In this document: one piece after another, positions 25,652-37,165 of the stretch
Numbering within the stretch: position 1 is the stretch's first letter
Layout of the letters: each line of letters begins with the position of its first letter
Source: CAZABP01 sp964483245
Lineage (GTDB): Bacteria; Planctomycetota; UBA1135; UBA2386
Length of the DNA: 64,000 nucleotides
Assembly (NCBI GenBank): GCA_964483245.1
Contig: CAZABP010000011.1
Location: forward strand, 32,564-96,563
Direction: 5' to 3'
Program-made: the position numbers and the translations under genes
The notes under the pieces: model-generated
Told to the model about the DNA's origin: nothing
Seen by the model: only the letters and a program-made list of their open reading frames with translations
Databases searched by the model: none

Positions 25652-26200
25652 TCAGAAGTCTTCGCCGATCGGCGGCGGCGCCGGCAGCTCGGCCGGGACG
25701 GCGCGCGGCACCCCCTGTTCGTCCCACGCGAGGCGATACAGGTCCTCGACGTGCGTGCGTTCGACGGCGCGCCGCAGCAGGACCACGTCGTACCCCTCGC
25801 CGGATGCCGCCGGCCTCGCATCCAGCACGATCGAGTCGATCTCGGTGCCGGCCAGCCGCAGTTCGCCCGCCGGCACCGGCGTCGTGGTGACACCGGTTGT
25901 TCGCGCGGAGGTCAGCGCAAAGCCGGCGAACACGGCGGCCGCCAGCCAGCCGGTCCACGTGAACCACAGCGGCCCGGAGCCGGCGCGGCTCCGCGGCGGC
26001 AGGCCGACCCGCTCGGCGATGGCGAACGCCGGCGCGACGCGCGTGCGCAGCCAGGCATCGTCGCGCAATCCGCCGGCCAGCCGGCACCAGAGCCCCGGGT
26101 CGGTGGCGGCCAGGTTCTCGAGCTCGCGCCAGACCGTCGGATCGTCCTCACGGTCGATGACGCGCGTGATCAGCGTCTCTTCGCGTTCCAGTTCGCGCAT
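25652..26200 (-). CDS. Putative anti-sigma factor (single-pass membrane protein)
   Basis: A 182-aa protein: an acidic helical cytosolic N-terminal region (about 1-80), one membrane helix near 85-105 (GPLWFTWTGWLAAAVFAGFA), and a short extracytoplasmic domain ending PPPIGEDF. It lacks the zinc-binding HxxxCxxC motif of ZAS anti-sigma factors. The assignment rests on position: it starts 4 bp after the stop of an ECF sigma gene and precedes a secreted PDZ protein, the usual arrangement for a sigma / anti-sigma pair. A longer start is possible but would run into the sigma gene. Confidence 0.7.
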   Translation of the reverse strand: MRELEREETLITRVIDREDDPTVWRELENLAATDPGLWCRLAGGLRDDAWLRTRVAPAFAIAERVGLPPRSRAGSGPLWFTWTGWLAAAVFAGFALTSARTTGVTTTPVPAGELRLAGTEIDSIVLDARPAASGEGYDVVLLRRAVERTHVEDLYRLAWDEQGVPRAVPAELPAPPPIGEDF

Positions 26201-26204
26201 GTCG

Positions 26205-26762
26205 TCACTCCGTTCGCTCCGGCAGCGAGCTGCCGGCGCAGAATGCATCGCGCAGCAGCCGGCGGCCGCGCGCGAGGCGTGTTTCGATCGTCGTCTCCGG
26301 CAGGTCGAGGATCCCGGCGATCTCGCGCTGCGACAGACCGCGTACGCAGCGCAGCAGCAGCGGGTCGCGGTACTCCGGCGCCAGCCGCTCGATCAGCTCC
26401 ATCGCTTCGGCGGCGCGCACCTGCTCCGGCCGCTCGGTCGATGCCGGATCGACCACATCGACGCCATCGAGCGAAGCTGGTACGGCGCGGCGGCGTTTGC
26501 GCCGCAAGCTGTCGTGCGCGACGTTGCGCGCGATCGTGCCGAGCCAGGCCGGGAACGCCTTCGCGGCGCCGAGGCTACGGATCCCGCGCACGAACGAAGT
26601 CGCGACGTCCTGCAGCAGGTCTTCGAGCTCCTCCTGCCGGGTGCTGCGCGCGAGCAGGATCGCCGCGACCCAGCGGCGGCTGCTGCGCCACAGCAGGTCC
26701 AACGCGGTGCGGTCGCCCGCGATCGCCGCCTGCACGACCTCCGTCTCGAACGCCAGCGTCAT
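26205..26762 (-). CDS. ECF-family RNA polymerase sigma factor
   Basis: A 185-aa group 4 sigma factor. Region 2 spans about 15-85 (DLLQDVATSFVRGI, the -10 recognition region, and AWLGTIARNVAHDSLRRKRRR), and region 4 spans about 125-180 (YRDPLLLRCVRGLSQREIAG, then LPETTIETRLARGRRLLRD, the helix-turn-helix). It directs transcription of a stress regulon and is probably held inactive by the membrane protein encoded 4 bp downstream. It diverges from a large hybrid histidine kinase gene across 114 bp, so both could share regulation. No clear self-recognition promoter motif was identified. Confidence 0.92.
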   Translation of the reverse strand: MTLAFETEVVQAAIAGDRTALDLLWRSSRRWVAAILLARSTRQEELEDLLQDVATSFVRGIRSLGAAKAFPAWLGTIARNVAHDSLRRKRRRAVPASLDGVDVVDPASTERPEQVRAAEAMELIERLAPEYRDPLLLRCVRGLSQREIAGILDLPETTIETRLARGRRLLRDAFCAGSSLPERTE

Positions 26763-26876
26763 CGCCGGACCCAAAGACGGGAGCGCACGCCGATTGCCGA
26801 GTCTTCGGGAAGAAATCCCGCTTCGCCGTGGCCCCGCACGGCGCGTGCAAACTCTGCACCGCGGGCCGTTTGCGCC

Positions 26877-31422
<4,546 letters not shown>

Positions 31423-31424
<2 letters not shown>

Positions 31425-31444
31425 GCAGTCCAGGATGGCTGCTC
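31423..31444 (+). terminator. Possible weak terminator hairpin after the hybrid kinase gene
   Basis: The inverted repeat GAGCAG ... CTGCTC with a 10-nt loop begins inside the TGA stop of the histidine kinase gene. No T-tract follows, so intrinsic termination is uncertain. The GTCAGAC repeats start 8 bp further on. Confidence 0.3.
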
Positions 31445-31451
31445 ACTCAGT

Positions 31452-31523
31452 AGGACAGTTGGTGTCAGACTCCATCTCTCCCGAATCAGGACGGTTGGTG
31501 TCAGACTCCATCTCTCCCGAATC
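31452..31523 (+). repeat. Two tandem 36-bp repeats with GTCAGAC core
   Basis: Two adjacent 36-bp units (31452-31487 and 31488-31523) differ at one base. Each contains TTGGTGTCAGACTCC, whose centre GTC-A-GAC is palindromic. A degenerate inverted copy of the core, GAGTCTGACGCC, follows at about 31533-31544 and could pair with the second unit. A third, inverted unit lies at 31881-31917. The cores resemble REP-like palindromes that accompany Y1-type (RAYT) transposases in many genomes; no such transposase is in the window. Confidence 0.85.
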
Positions 31524-31554
31524 GTGAGGCTAGAGTCTGACGCCGAGCGCCACG

Positions 31555-31881
31555 ATGACGCGACACGAGTGCCGGATTGCGTCGCTGCGGAGCATGTTGG
31601 TGCTCCTGTCGTGGGCGGCGGCGTCAGGAGCGTGCGCGACGGTGGTCGGCACGGCGGCCTCCCCGGTCTCGTCGGTCGTCGAGTTCGTCGACGAATGGCA
31701 CCCGACCGAGTGGTGGCAGTACGCCGTCGCTCCGTTCGGATTTGTGATGTACGTCGGGCTGAGTCCGGTGCTGGCCGCAGTCAAGGGTGTGGAGGCGGAC
31801 ATCGGGTTCGTGCGCAACGGCAACTACGAAGATCCGCCGTTCGGCCAGGTGTTCACCCCGTGGGCCGGGGTAGGTCACTGA
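31555..31881 (+). CDS. Small putative lipoprotein
   Basis: A 108-aa product with an N-terminal hydrophobic segment and a lipobox-like stretch (SWAAASGACATVVG), suggesting a lipid-anchored protein with a mature part of about 80 residues that includes a second hydrophobic patch (YAVAPFGFVMYVGLSPVLAAV). The ATG at 31555 gives a 13-residue leader before a second Met at 31594, which would start the signal peptide directly and may be the true start. The gene is boxed in by GTCAGAC-core repeats on both sides, and its 3' end overlaps the convergent sigma factor gene by 29 bp. No family is recognised. Confidence 0.6.
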   Translation: MTRHECRIASLRSMLVLLSWAAASGACATVVGTAASPVSSVVEFVDEWHPTEWWQYAVAPFGFVMYVGLSPVLAAVKGVEADIGFVRNGNYEDPPFGQVFTPWAGVGH

Positions 31882-33172
31882 ATTCGGGCGGGTTGGAGTC
31901 TGACACCAAGCGTCCCGATTCAGCAGCGCGCTGCTGCAGCAGGTCACGCTCGCGCGCGTTCTGCGCCAGCGCGGCGGCGCGCAGGAAGTCCGCGCGCGCT
32001 GCCGCGAAGCGACCGAGCTTGTGCAGCAGGTCGGCGCGCGCCCCGTAGTACAGGTGATAGCAGCGCAGCTGCGGTTCCTCCGCGAGCGCATCGAGCAGCG
32101 CCAGTCCGGCAGCGGGCCCTTCCGCCATGCCGACTGCGATCGCGCGGTTCAGTTCGATGACCGGCGACGGCGCGCACACGGCGAGCTCGGCGTACAGCGC
32201 GGCGATCCGCGGCCAGTCGGTGCCGGCAGGCGTGCGCGCGCGTGCATGGCAGGCGGCGATCGCGGCCTGCAGCGTGTATGGCCCGCGAGGCGCGCGCCGT
32301 TCCGCCGATGCGAGCGCCGCGAGGCCGCGGCGGATCAGCAGGTGATCCCAGCGGCCGCGATCCTGGTCGAGCAGCAGGATCGGCCGTCCGTCCGCGTCCG
32401 TGCGCGCCCCGAGGCGCGATGCCTGCAACTCCATCAGGGCCACGAGACCGTGCACCTCCGGCTCGTGCGGCATCGCGGCGGCGAGGATGCGACCCAGGCG
32501 CATCCCTTCCTGGCACAGCGCCGGACGCATCCAGTCCTCGCCCGCTGTCGCTGCATACCCTTCGTTGAACACGAGGTAGATCACCGCCAGCACCGAACCG
32601 AGCCGCTCGCCGAGTTCGCCGCCGGACGGCACCTCGAATGGGACCTGTTGCCCGGTCAACGTCCGCTTGCTGCGCACGATCCGCTGCGCGATCGTCGGTT
32701 CCGGCGCCAGGAATGCGCGCGCGATCTCGCCCGTCGTCAGCCCGCCGACCAGGCGCAGTGTCAATGCCACGCGCGCGTCGGGGGGCAGCGCCGGGTGGCA
32801 GGTCAGGAACAGCAGCCGCAGCACGTCGTCGTCGAAACCGCGGTCGAGCCGCTCGTCGAGTTGTTCCGTCGCGGCAGGCACCGCACGCGGGTCGCCCCCG
32901 TCACGCAACAGGTCCGCCTCGAGATCACGCAGCTTGCGGTCGCGCCGCGCGCGGTCGATCCCGCGGCGTCGCGCCGTCGCGAGCAGCCATGCGCCAGGGC
33001 GTTGCGGGATCCCCTCGGCCGGCCACTGCTGCAGCGCCGCGACGAACGCGTCCTGGACCAGCTCTTCGGCCAGACCGACGTCACGCGTCTGCCGCGTCAG
33101 CGTGGCGATCAGCCGCGCCGACTCGATCCGCCAGACCGCCTCGATGGCACGCTGCGTCGCGGGGTCCGGCAC
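31853..33172 (-). CDS. ECF42-like RNA polymerase sigma factor with C-terminal TPR-like extension
   Basis: A 439-aa sigma factor of the type carrying a DUF6596/SnoaL-independent helical extension. Region 2 is at about 20-90 (AEELVQDAFVAALQQWP, ATARRRGIDRARRDRKLRD) and region 4 at about 120-180 (LTLRLVGGLTTGEIARAFLA), followed by the conserved VIYLVFNEGYAATAGEDW block and a C-terminal TPR-like domain. The family typically works with YCII-domain proteins, and one is encoded 45 bp upstream on the same strand. The last 20 residues (after RAAESG) are encoded by an inverted copy of the GTCAGAC repeat, so the native C terminus seems to have been replaced by repeat-derived sequence. Confidence 0.9.
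   Translation of the reverse strand: MPDPATQRAIEAVWRIESARLIATLTRQTRDVGLAEELVQDAFVAALQQWPAEGIPQRPGAWLLATARRRGIDRARRDRKLRDLEADLLRDGGDPRAVPAATEQLDERLDRGFDDDVLRLLFLTCHPALPPDARVALTLRLVGGLTTGEIARAFLAPEPTIAQRIVRSKRTLTGQQVPFEVPSGGELGERLGSVLAVIYLVFNEGYAATAGEDWMRPALCQEGMRLGRILAAAMPHEPEVHGLVALMELQASRLGARTDADGRPILLLDQDRGRWDHLLIRRGLAALASAERRAPRGPYTLQAAIAACHARARTPAGTDWPRIAALYAELAVCAPSPVIELNRAIAVGMAEGPAAGLALLDALAEEPQLRCYHLYYGARADLLHKLGRFAAARADFLRAAALAQNARERDLLQQRAAESGRLVSDSNPPEFSDLPRPTG
31881..31917 (-). repeat. Third GTCAGAC-core repeat unit, inverted, inside the sigma factor 3' end
   Basis: Read on the minus strand, the unit matches the tandem 36-bp units at about 29 of 36 positions, including TTGGTGTCAGACTCCA and the CCCGAAT end. 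It is translated in the sigma factor reading frame (SDSNPPEF region). Confidence 0.8.
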
Positions 33173-33217
33173 GCCGGCAGTCTAGACCGGTGTGCCGGAC
33201 CTGCGACCGGGTGCGGC

Positions 33218-33580
33218 TCAGGCGAAGTCGCTCTCTTCGTACAGCGGGCGGAGCTCGATGTTCGAATCGATCCCCGGGTGTGGGTGCGGGCAGCGCTTCA
33301 CCCACTCGATCGCTTCCTCCAGCGACTTGACCTGCCACAGCCAGTAGCCGGCGATCAGCTCTTTCGACTCGGTGAACGGGCCGTCGACGACGCTGCGCTG
33401 GTTCCCCTTCAGGACCACACGCGCCCCCTGCGACGACGGTTTCAGCCCGGCACCGTCCAGCATGACGCCGGCCCTGACCAACTCCTCGTTGAACGCCCCC
33501 ATGTCCTGCAGCAGCTGCTGCGTCGGCATCCGGCCGGCTTCGCTGTCCTTGGTGGCTTTGACGATGACCATGACTCGCAT
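33218..33580 (-). CDS. YCII-related (YciI/DGPF) domain protein
   Basis: A 120-aa dimeric alpha-beta-barrel protein of the YciI superfamily. It has the DGPF signature (VVDGPFTESKELIAGYWLW at about 63-81) and the typical start MRVMVIVKATKDSEAG. The gene lies directly upstream of, and is co-directional with, an ECF42-type sigma gene, the standard pairing for this sigma group, in which DGPF proteins are the conserved partners or targets. Catalytic activity is not established for the family. The start at 33580 is chosen because the family begins with this strand; longer frames run through non-conserved sequence. Confidence 0.92.
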   Translation of the reverse strand: MRVMVIVKATKDSEAGRMPTQQLLQDMGAFNEELVRAGVMLDGAGLKPSSQGARVVLKGNQRSVVDGPFTESKELIAGYWLWQVKSLEEAIEWVKRCPHPHPGIDSNIELRPLYEESDFA

Positions 33581-33653
33581 CGGGATCTCCAGTTCGTAGA
33601 TTGTGGATTCGGTTTCCGCCCGCACGTCGAATGGCAGCCGGCCGGATCGACAT

Positions 33654-33680
33654 CCGGTCGCTTTTTTTCGCCGCGACCGG
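33654..33680 (+). promoter_or_regulatory. Inverted repeat CCGGTCGC / GCGACCGG with T-rich loop
   Basis: A perfect 8-bp inverted repeat encloses an 11-nt loop that begins with seven T residues, in the divergent region between the YCII gene and the GNAT gene. It could be an operator or the attenuator-like hairpin of an untranslated leader. No function can be assigned. Confidence 0.3.
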
Positions 33681-33722
33681 TCGGGCTGGATGCCGGAACG
33701 GGACGCCGCCCCACTGGATCTG

Positions 33723-34310
33723 ATGCCCCGCCTGACGAGCGATCTCCGGACCCCCCGGCTGCGGCTGCGGCGGTGGCGTGCGGAGGATCGCGAGCCGTTC
33801 GCGGCGCTGAATCGCGATCCGGTCGTCATGCAGCACTTCCCCACCGTGCTGTCGCGGGCCGACAGCGACGCGCTGGCAGCCCGCATCGAGGCACACTTCG
33901 CCGAGCACGGCTTCGGGTTGTGGGCGGTCGAGATCCCGGGTGAGGCCCCGTTCGCGGGATTCGTCGGGCTCTCGCGGCCGTGCTTCGACGCCGCGTTCAC
34001 GCCTTGCGTCGAGATCGGCTGGCGCCTCGCTGCCGAGCACTGGGGCCGCGGTTACGCAACCGAAGGCGCCCTCGCGACACTCGCGTTCGGCTTCGCGCAG
34101 CTCGGGCTGCGCGAGATCGTCTCGTTCACGACGCGCGACAATCTGCGCTCCCGCCGCCTGATGGAGCGTCTCGGTATGCGAGCCGATCCTGCTGATGAGT
34201 TCGATCACCCGCTGCTGCCGGAGCTGCATCCGTTGCGCCCCCACGTGCTGTATCGCCTGCGCCAGTCGCGCTGGCAGACCGATCGCCTCAGGTCTCCGAA
34301 CGGAGCCTGA
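33723..34310 (+). CDS. GNAT family N-acetyltransferase (RimJ/RimL-like)
   Basis: A 195-aa acetyl-CoA-dependent acyltransferase. Start of the family pattern is LRTPRLRLRRWRAEDREPF. The acetyl-CoA loop lies at WRLAAEHWGRGYATEGAL (about residues 100-118), followed by VSFTTRDNLRSRRLMERLGM (motif B, about 140-160). Members acetylate ribosomal proteins, antibiotics or small molecules; the substrate here is unknown. ATGs at 33690 and 33603 are in frame but encode non-conserved sequence, so the start at 33723 is preferred. It diverges from the YCII-sigma pair. Confidence 0.88.
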   Translation: MPRLTSDLRTPRLRLRRWRAEDREPFAALNRDPVVMQHFPTVLSRADSDALAARIEAHFAEHGFGLWAVEIPGEAPFAGFVGLSRPCFDAAFTPCVEIGWRLAAEHWGRGYATEGALATLAFGFAQLGLREIVSFTTRDNLRSRRLMERLGMRADPADEFDHPLLPELHPLRPHVLYRLRQSRWQTDRLRSPNGA

Positions 34311-34349
34311 GGTCGATCGGGGGCGCGCGGCGGCGCGCCATGATCGGGA

Positions 34350-36689
34350 TCAGGACCCGATCTTGCACTCGCCGGCGTTCGACAAGATCAAGCCCGGCGG
34401 GTTGGCGTTGCGGTCGACGACCACGCCCTGCACGTAGAACATCAGCCCGAGCAACTCGGCCTCCTGCGGCACCGGCAGCACGAAGCGCGCCGCGCCACCG
34501 ATGTTCAGCAGCGGGAACGCCCAGTCCGCACTCTGGTAGAGATTGCAGCCGGGCATGCCGAGCGGCGTGAGGTCCAGCGGCAGCGGGATCGGCCCGAGAT
34601 GGGTCCGCGAGAAGCCCAGGTGCATCAACGTCGGCGTCGGCACCAGCGGCAGCACCGTCAGATCGAGCCGGAGGTCGTCACCGAGGACCGGGAGACTCCC
34701 GGGAGGCGCCGCCAGGTCCGGGATCCCACGGCTGCCGAGGCAACCGGAGCCGAAGCGCGACCAGCTCGCGAACGACTTGCTCGCGAACTCCCACGTGTCT
34801 TGCAGCACCGTCGAGCTCGGCGTGAAGCCGCCGAACATCACGACGCAGCGACGCGCCGAGTCGTAGACCGTGAAGTGCTCGTTCCGCCCCGGTGGCGTTC
34901 CGTCAGGCGTGCGCCGGCTCCAGTTCACACCGTCCCATTCCCAGGTCTGGAACTCGTTCGAGCCATTCAGGCTGCCGGCCAGCACCGTGCGCGCACGCGC
35001 CGAATCGAACGCCATCGATGCCTGGTAGATCGCAGGTGGCGCCGTAACCGGCATCGCCCTCGTCCAGGTCGTGCCGTCCCACTCCCAGGTGACGCGTTGC
35101 GCGCCCTCGACATAGGTCAACACGGTCTTGCTCCGAACCGAGTCGTACGCGATCCCGTAGTGCGACACGGCCGCAGGGCCGCCCGACGCACGCTGCTGCC
35201 AGTTCGTGCCGTCGTATTCCCAGGTGTCGTTCAGGTACTGGCCACCGAGCCGGTCACCGCCGAACAGGACCAGCCGGTTGCGCAGTGAGTCGTACGCCAT
35301 CGCCGCGAGCCGCCGCGCCGGTGGCTTGGTCGCTGGGTTGAGCAACTGCCAGGCAGAGCCGTTCCAGCTCCAGGTCTCTTGCGTGATGTTCCCGGAGTCA
35401 CCACCGAACAACATCGTGCGGTTCCAGCCGCTGGCGTACGCCATCGCGTGGCCGATCCGGGCCGCCGGCCCAGTGGTCGCGCGCAGCCGCCATCGGATGC
35501 CGTCCCATTCCCAGGTGTCCGCGATCCAACCCGTGGCGAGCGCTCCACCAAACAGCACGGTCTGGTTGCGTGCCGAGTCGAAGGCCATCGCGTGGTGACG
35601 CCGCGCCTGCGGGAGCGCGGTCGAGGAGGGAGTCCAGACCGTGCCGTTCCACTCCCAGGTGTCGGTGTTGCGCAGTCCGCTGGCGGCACGACCGCCGAAC
35701 AGCAGGATGCGGGAGCTGGCAGCGTGGTAGCACAGCGCATGACCCGAGCCGGCCACCGGAATCGGTGCCGCGGGGCTGACCTGCAGCCAGTTGGTCCCGT
35801 TCCATTCCCAGGTGTCGGTCAATGCGGCCGAAGCACCCTGGCCGCCGAACATGACGACGCGGCCGCGGGCGGTGTCGAATCCCAGCACTGAACGCGAGCG
35901 CACCGCGGGATTCGTCGTCGGCGCACGCTGCGTCCATGCGGTGCCGTTCCACGTCCAGGTCTGATTGAGTGGCGCCTGCGCAGCGTTCAGCCCGCCGAAC
36001 AACACGCACACGTTCCGCGCCGCGTCGAACGTCAAGCCCGAGAACGACTGCGGCACCGGAGAGGTTGCCGGAGTCACGTTCGCCCACGTGGTCCCGTTCC
36101 ATTCCCACAGGTCCGCCAGCGAGCCGAGCACGCCGACACCGCCGAACAGGACGACCCGGCCGCGCACGCTGTCGTATGCCATCGCCGCTCCGCGCCGCGC
36201 GGTCGGTGACGTGGCCGGCGCGAGCTGGGTCCACGTGCTGCCATTCCACAGCCAGGTGTCGTTCAGCGGTTGCACGCCGTCCTGTCCGCCGAACAGGAGG
36301 ACCTGGCCTCCCGGCAGCCCGACCATCGCATGTTCCCACCGGGTCGACGGGGATGTCGCTGGCGCGAGCAGGGACCAGGCTGCGCCGTCCCAGCGCCAGG
36401 TGTCGCGGAGCCCCTTCGTCAGGTCGGTGCCGCCGAACAGGATGCTCTCCGCGCGTTGCGCGTCGTACCCGATCGCCGCATCGACGCGCGCCGGCGGTGC
36501 GATGACCTCGCGGTTGGACCACGAGAGCTGGGCCGGCGTGGTACCGGCCGTGCACGCGAACGCGAGCAGGAGCATCGCGCCCGTGGGCAACGGCGTGAAT
36601 GGAATGCGCATCCTCGACTCCGCGCGTGCAGCAACGGAGTCGACTGCAGCGGCGCACCTGCGCGAGTGCGTCGAAATCGATGCAGTCAT
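34350..36689 (-). CDS. Secreted Kelch-repeat protein with planctomycete-type C-terminal domain
   Basis: A 779-aa exported protein. A hydrophobic signal (LPTGAMLLLAFACTAGTTPAQ, about residues 34-54) is followed by about 12 Kelch-like units of roughly 50 residues, each with an HAMAYDSAR-type turn, LFGG and D-T-W-x-W-N/D-G. Together these could form one or two beta-propellers for protein or glycan binding. The last 130 residues start at GSGCLGSRGIPDL and end with SNAGECKIG, a domain I recall as a common ending of secreted proteins in deep-branching planctomycetes. The start at 36689 is chosen because of a strong AGGAGG 4 nt upstream; an ATG at 36611 would shorten the leader. Confidence 0.88.
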   Translation of the reverse strand: MTASISTHSRRCAAAVDSVAARAESRMRIPFTPLPTGAMLLLAFACTAGTTPAQLSWSNREVIAPPARVDAAIGYDAQRAESILFGGTDLTKGLRDTWRWDGAAWSLLAPATSPSTRWEHAMVGLPGGQVLLFGGQDGVQPLNDTWLWNGSTWTQLAPATSPTARRGAAMAYDSVRGRVVLFGGVGVLGSLADLWEWNGTTWANVTPATSPVPQSFSGLTFDAARNVCVLFGGLNAAQAPLNQTWTWNGTAWTQRAPTTNPAVRSRSVLGFDTARGRVVMFGGQGASAALTDTWEWNGTNWLQVSPAAPIPVAGSGHALCYHAASSRILLFGGRAASGLRNTDTWEWNGTVWTPSSTALPQARRHHAMAFDSARNQTVLFGGALATGWIADTWEWDGIRWRLRATTGPAARIGHAMAYASGWNRTMLFGGDSGNITQETWSWNGSAWQLLNPATKPPARRLAAMAYDSLRNRLVLFGGDRLGGQYLNDTWEYDGTNWQQRASGGPAAVSHYGIAYDSVRSKTVLTYVEGAQRVTWEWDGTTWTRAMPVTAPPAIYQASMAFDSARARTVLAGSLNGSNEFQTWEWDGVNWSRRTPDGTPPGRNEHFTVYDSARRCVVMFGGFTPSSTVLQDTWEFASKSFASWSRFGSGCLGSRGIPDLAAPPGSLPVLGDDLRLDLTVLPLVPTPTLMHLGFSRTHLGPIPLPLDLTPLGMPGCNLYQSADWAFPLLNIGGAARFVLPVPQEAELLGLMFYVQGVVVDRNANPPGLILSNAGECKIGS

Positions 36690-36707
36690 GACACCTCCTC
36701 TTGGTGT
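36690..36707 (-). promoter_or_regulatory. Strong Shine-Dalgarno of the Kelch gene inside a small hairpin
   Basis: On the minus strand AGGAGG (36694-36699) lies 4 nt before the ATG at 36689. It is bracketed by ACACC and GGTGT (5-bp stem, 7-nt loop), so part of the ribosome site could be masked. Most genes here lack such a strong Shine-Dalgarno sequence. Confidence 0.5.
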
Positions 36708-37068
36708 GACAGCGATCCACGACGGACAGACCGCCGGTTCGCTGGGCGCTCAAGCCGGGACGAGCGAGCGTTGTTTCGCGATGCGGTGAAATCCCTTCGA
36801 CATCATGGGCGGTTCCGGATGCCGACTCCGCAGCGAACGAGAGAGGGAAGCCGCCTCTGCACCGAGTTCAGCGCTCCGGACCGAGGCTGTTCCCGCGTCA
36901 CTTGTCGGGCCAGCGGAACTCGCCGGTGACGCAAGCCTGCGCTTCGCGCGGCCGGACGCGAAGAGTCGGTCAGCAGCATGCCTGCACGTGCAGGAATCGC
37001 GACGCGGACATCCGCTCTGCTCGCCGAGCAGGTTCGGCCTGCGAGGCCGATCGGATCTAGCATTGAAC
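36708..37068. other. Intergenic region between the Kelch gene and tRNA-Thr
   Basis: About 360 bases with no convincing coding sequence on either strand. It contains a perfect 14-bp palindrome CCTGCACGTGCAGG at 36981-36994, a GCGTCAC ... GTGACGC pair at about 36894-36931, and a 7-bp hairpin at 37034-37050 just after the tRNA 3' end. The Kelch gene promoter should lie here. Confidence 0.6.
37034..37050 (-). terminator. Hairpin downstream of tRNA-Thr, possible terminator
   Basis: TCGGCCT, a 3-nt loop and AGGCCGA form a perfect 7-bp stem 19 nt beyond the encoded CCA of the tRNA (minus orientation). No U-tract follows, so it may act as a processing or factor-assisted stop. Confidence 0.35.
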
Positions 37069-37143
37069 TGGAGCCTGAGGTCGGATTCGAACCGACGACC
37101 TACGCTTTACGAAAGCGTTGCTCTACCCCTGAGCTACACAGGC
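37069..37143 (-). tRNA. tRNA-Thr, anticodon CGU
   Basis: A 75-nt cloverleaf with encoded CCA. On the minus strand: acceptor GCCTGTG pairing with CTCAGGC, D stem GCTC/GAGC with a short AGGGGTA loop, anticodon stem ACGCT/AGCGT with loop TTCGTAA (anticodon CGT, reading ACG), variable loop AGGTC, T arm GTCGG-TTCGAAT-CCGAC, discriminator T and CCA. The acceptor has one U-U mismatch at pair 6-67. The anticodon and the overall sequence resemble bacterial tRNA-Thr(CGU). Confidence 0.93.
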
Positions 37144-37165
37144 TCGCCACAAGGGGGCCGGAACG

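Noticed and set aside
24018..26876. Plus-strand open frame extending upstream of the hybrid kinase
   Set aside because: The extension runs antisense through the nitroreductase, PDZ, anti-sigma and sigma genes, has no domain, and conserved sequence begins only after 26877.
31452..31523. Possible CRISPR array at the 36-bp repeats
   Set aside because: The units are directly adjacent with no spacers, and no cas gene is present.
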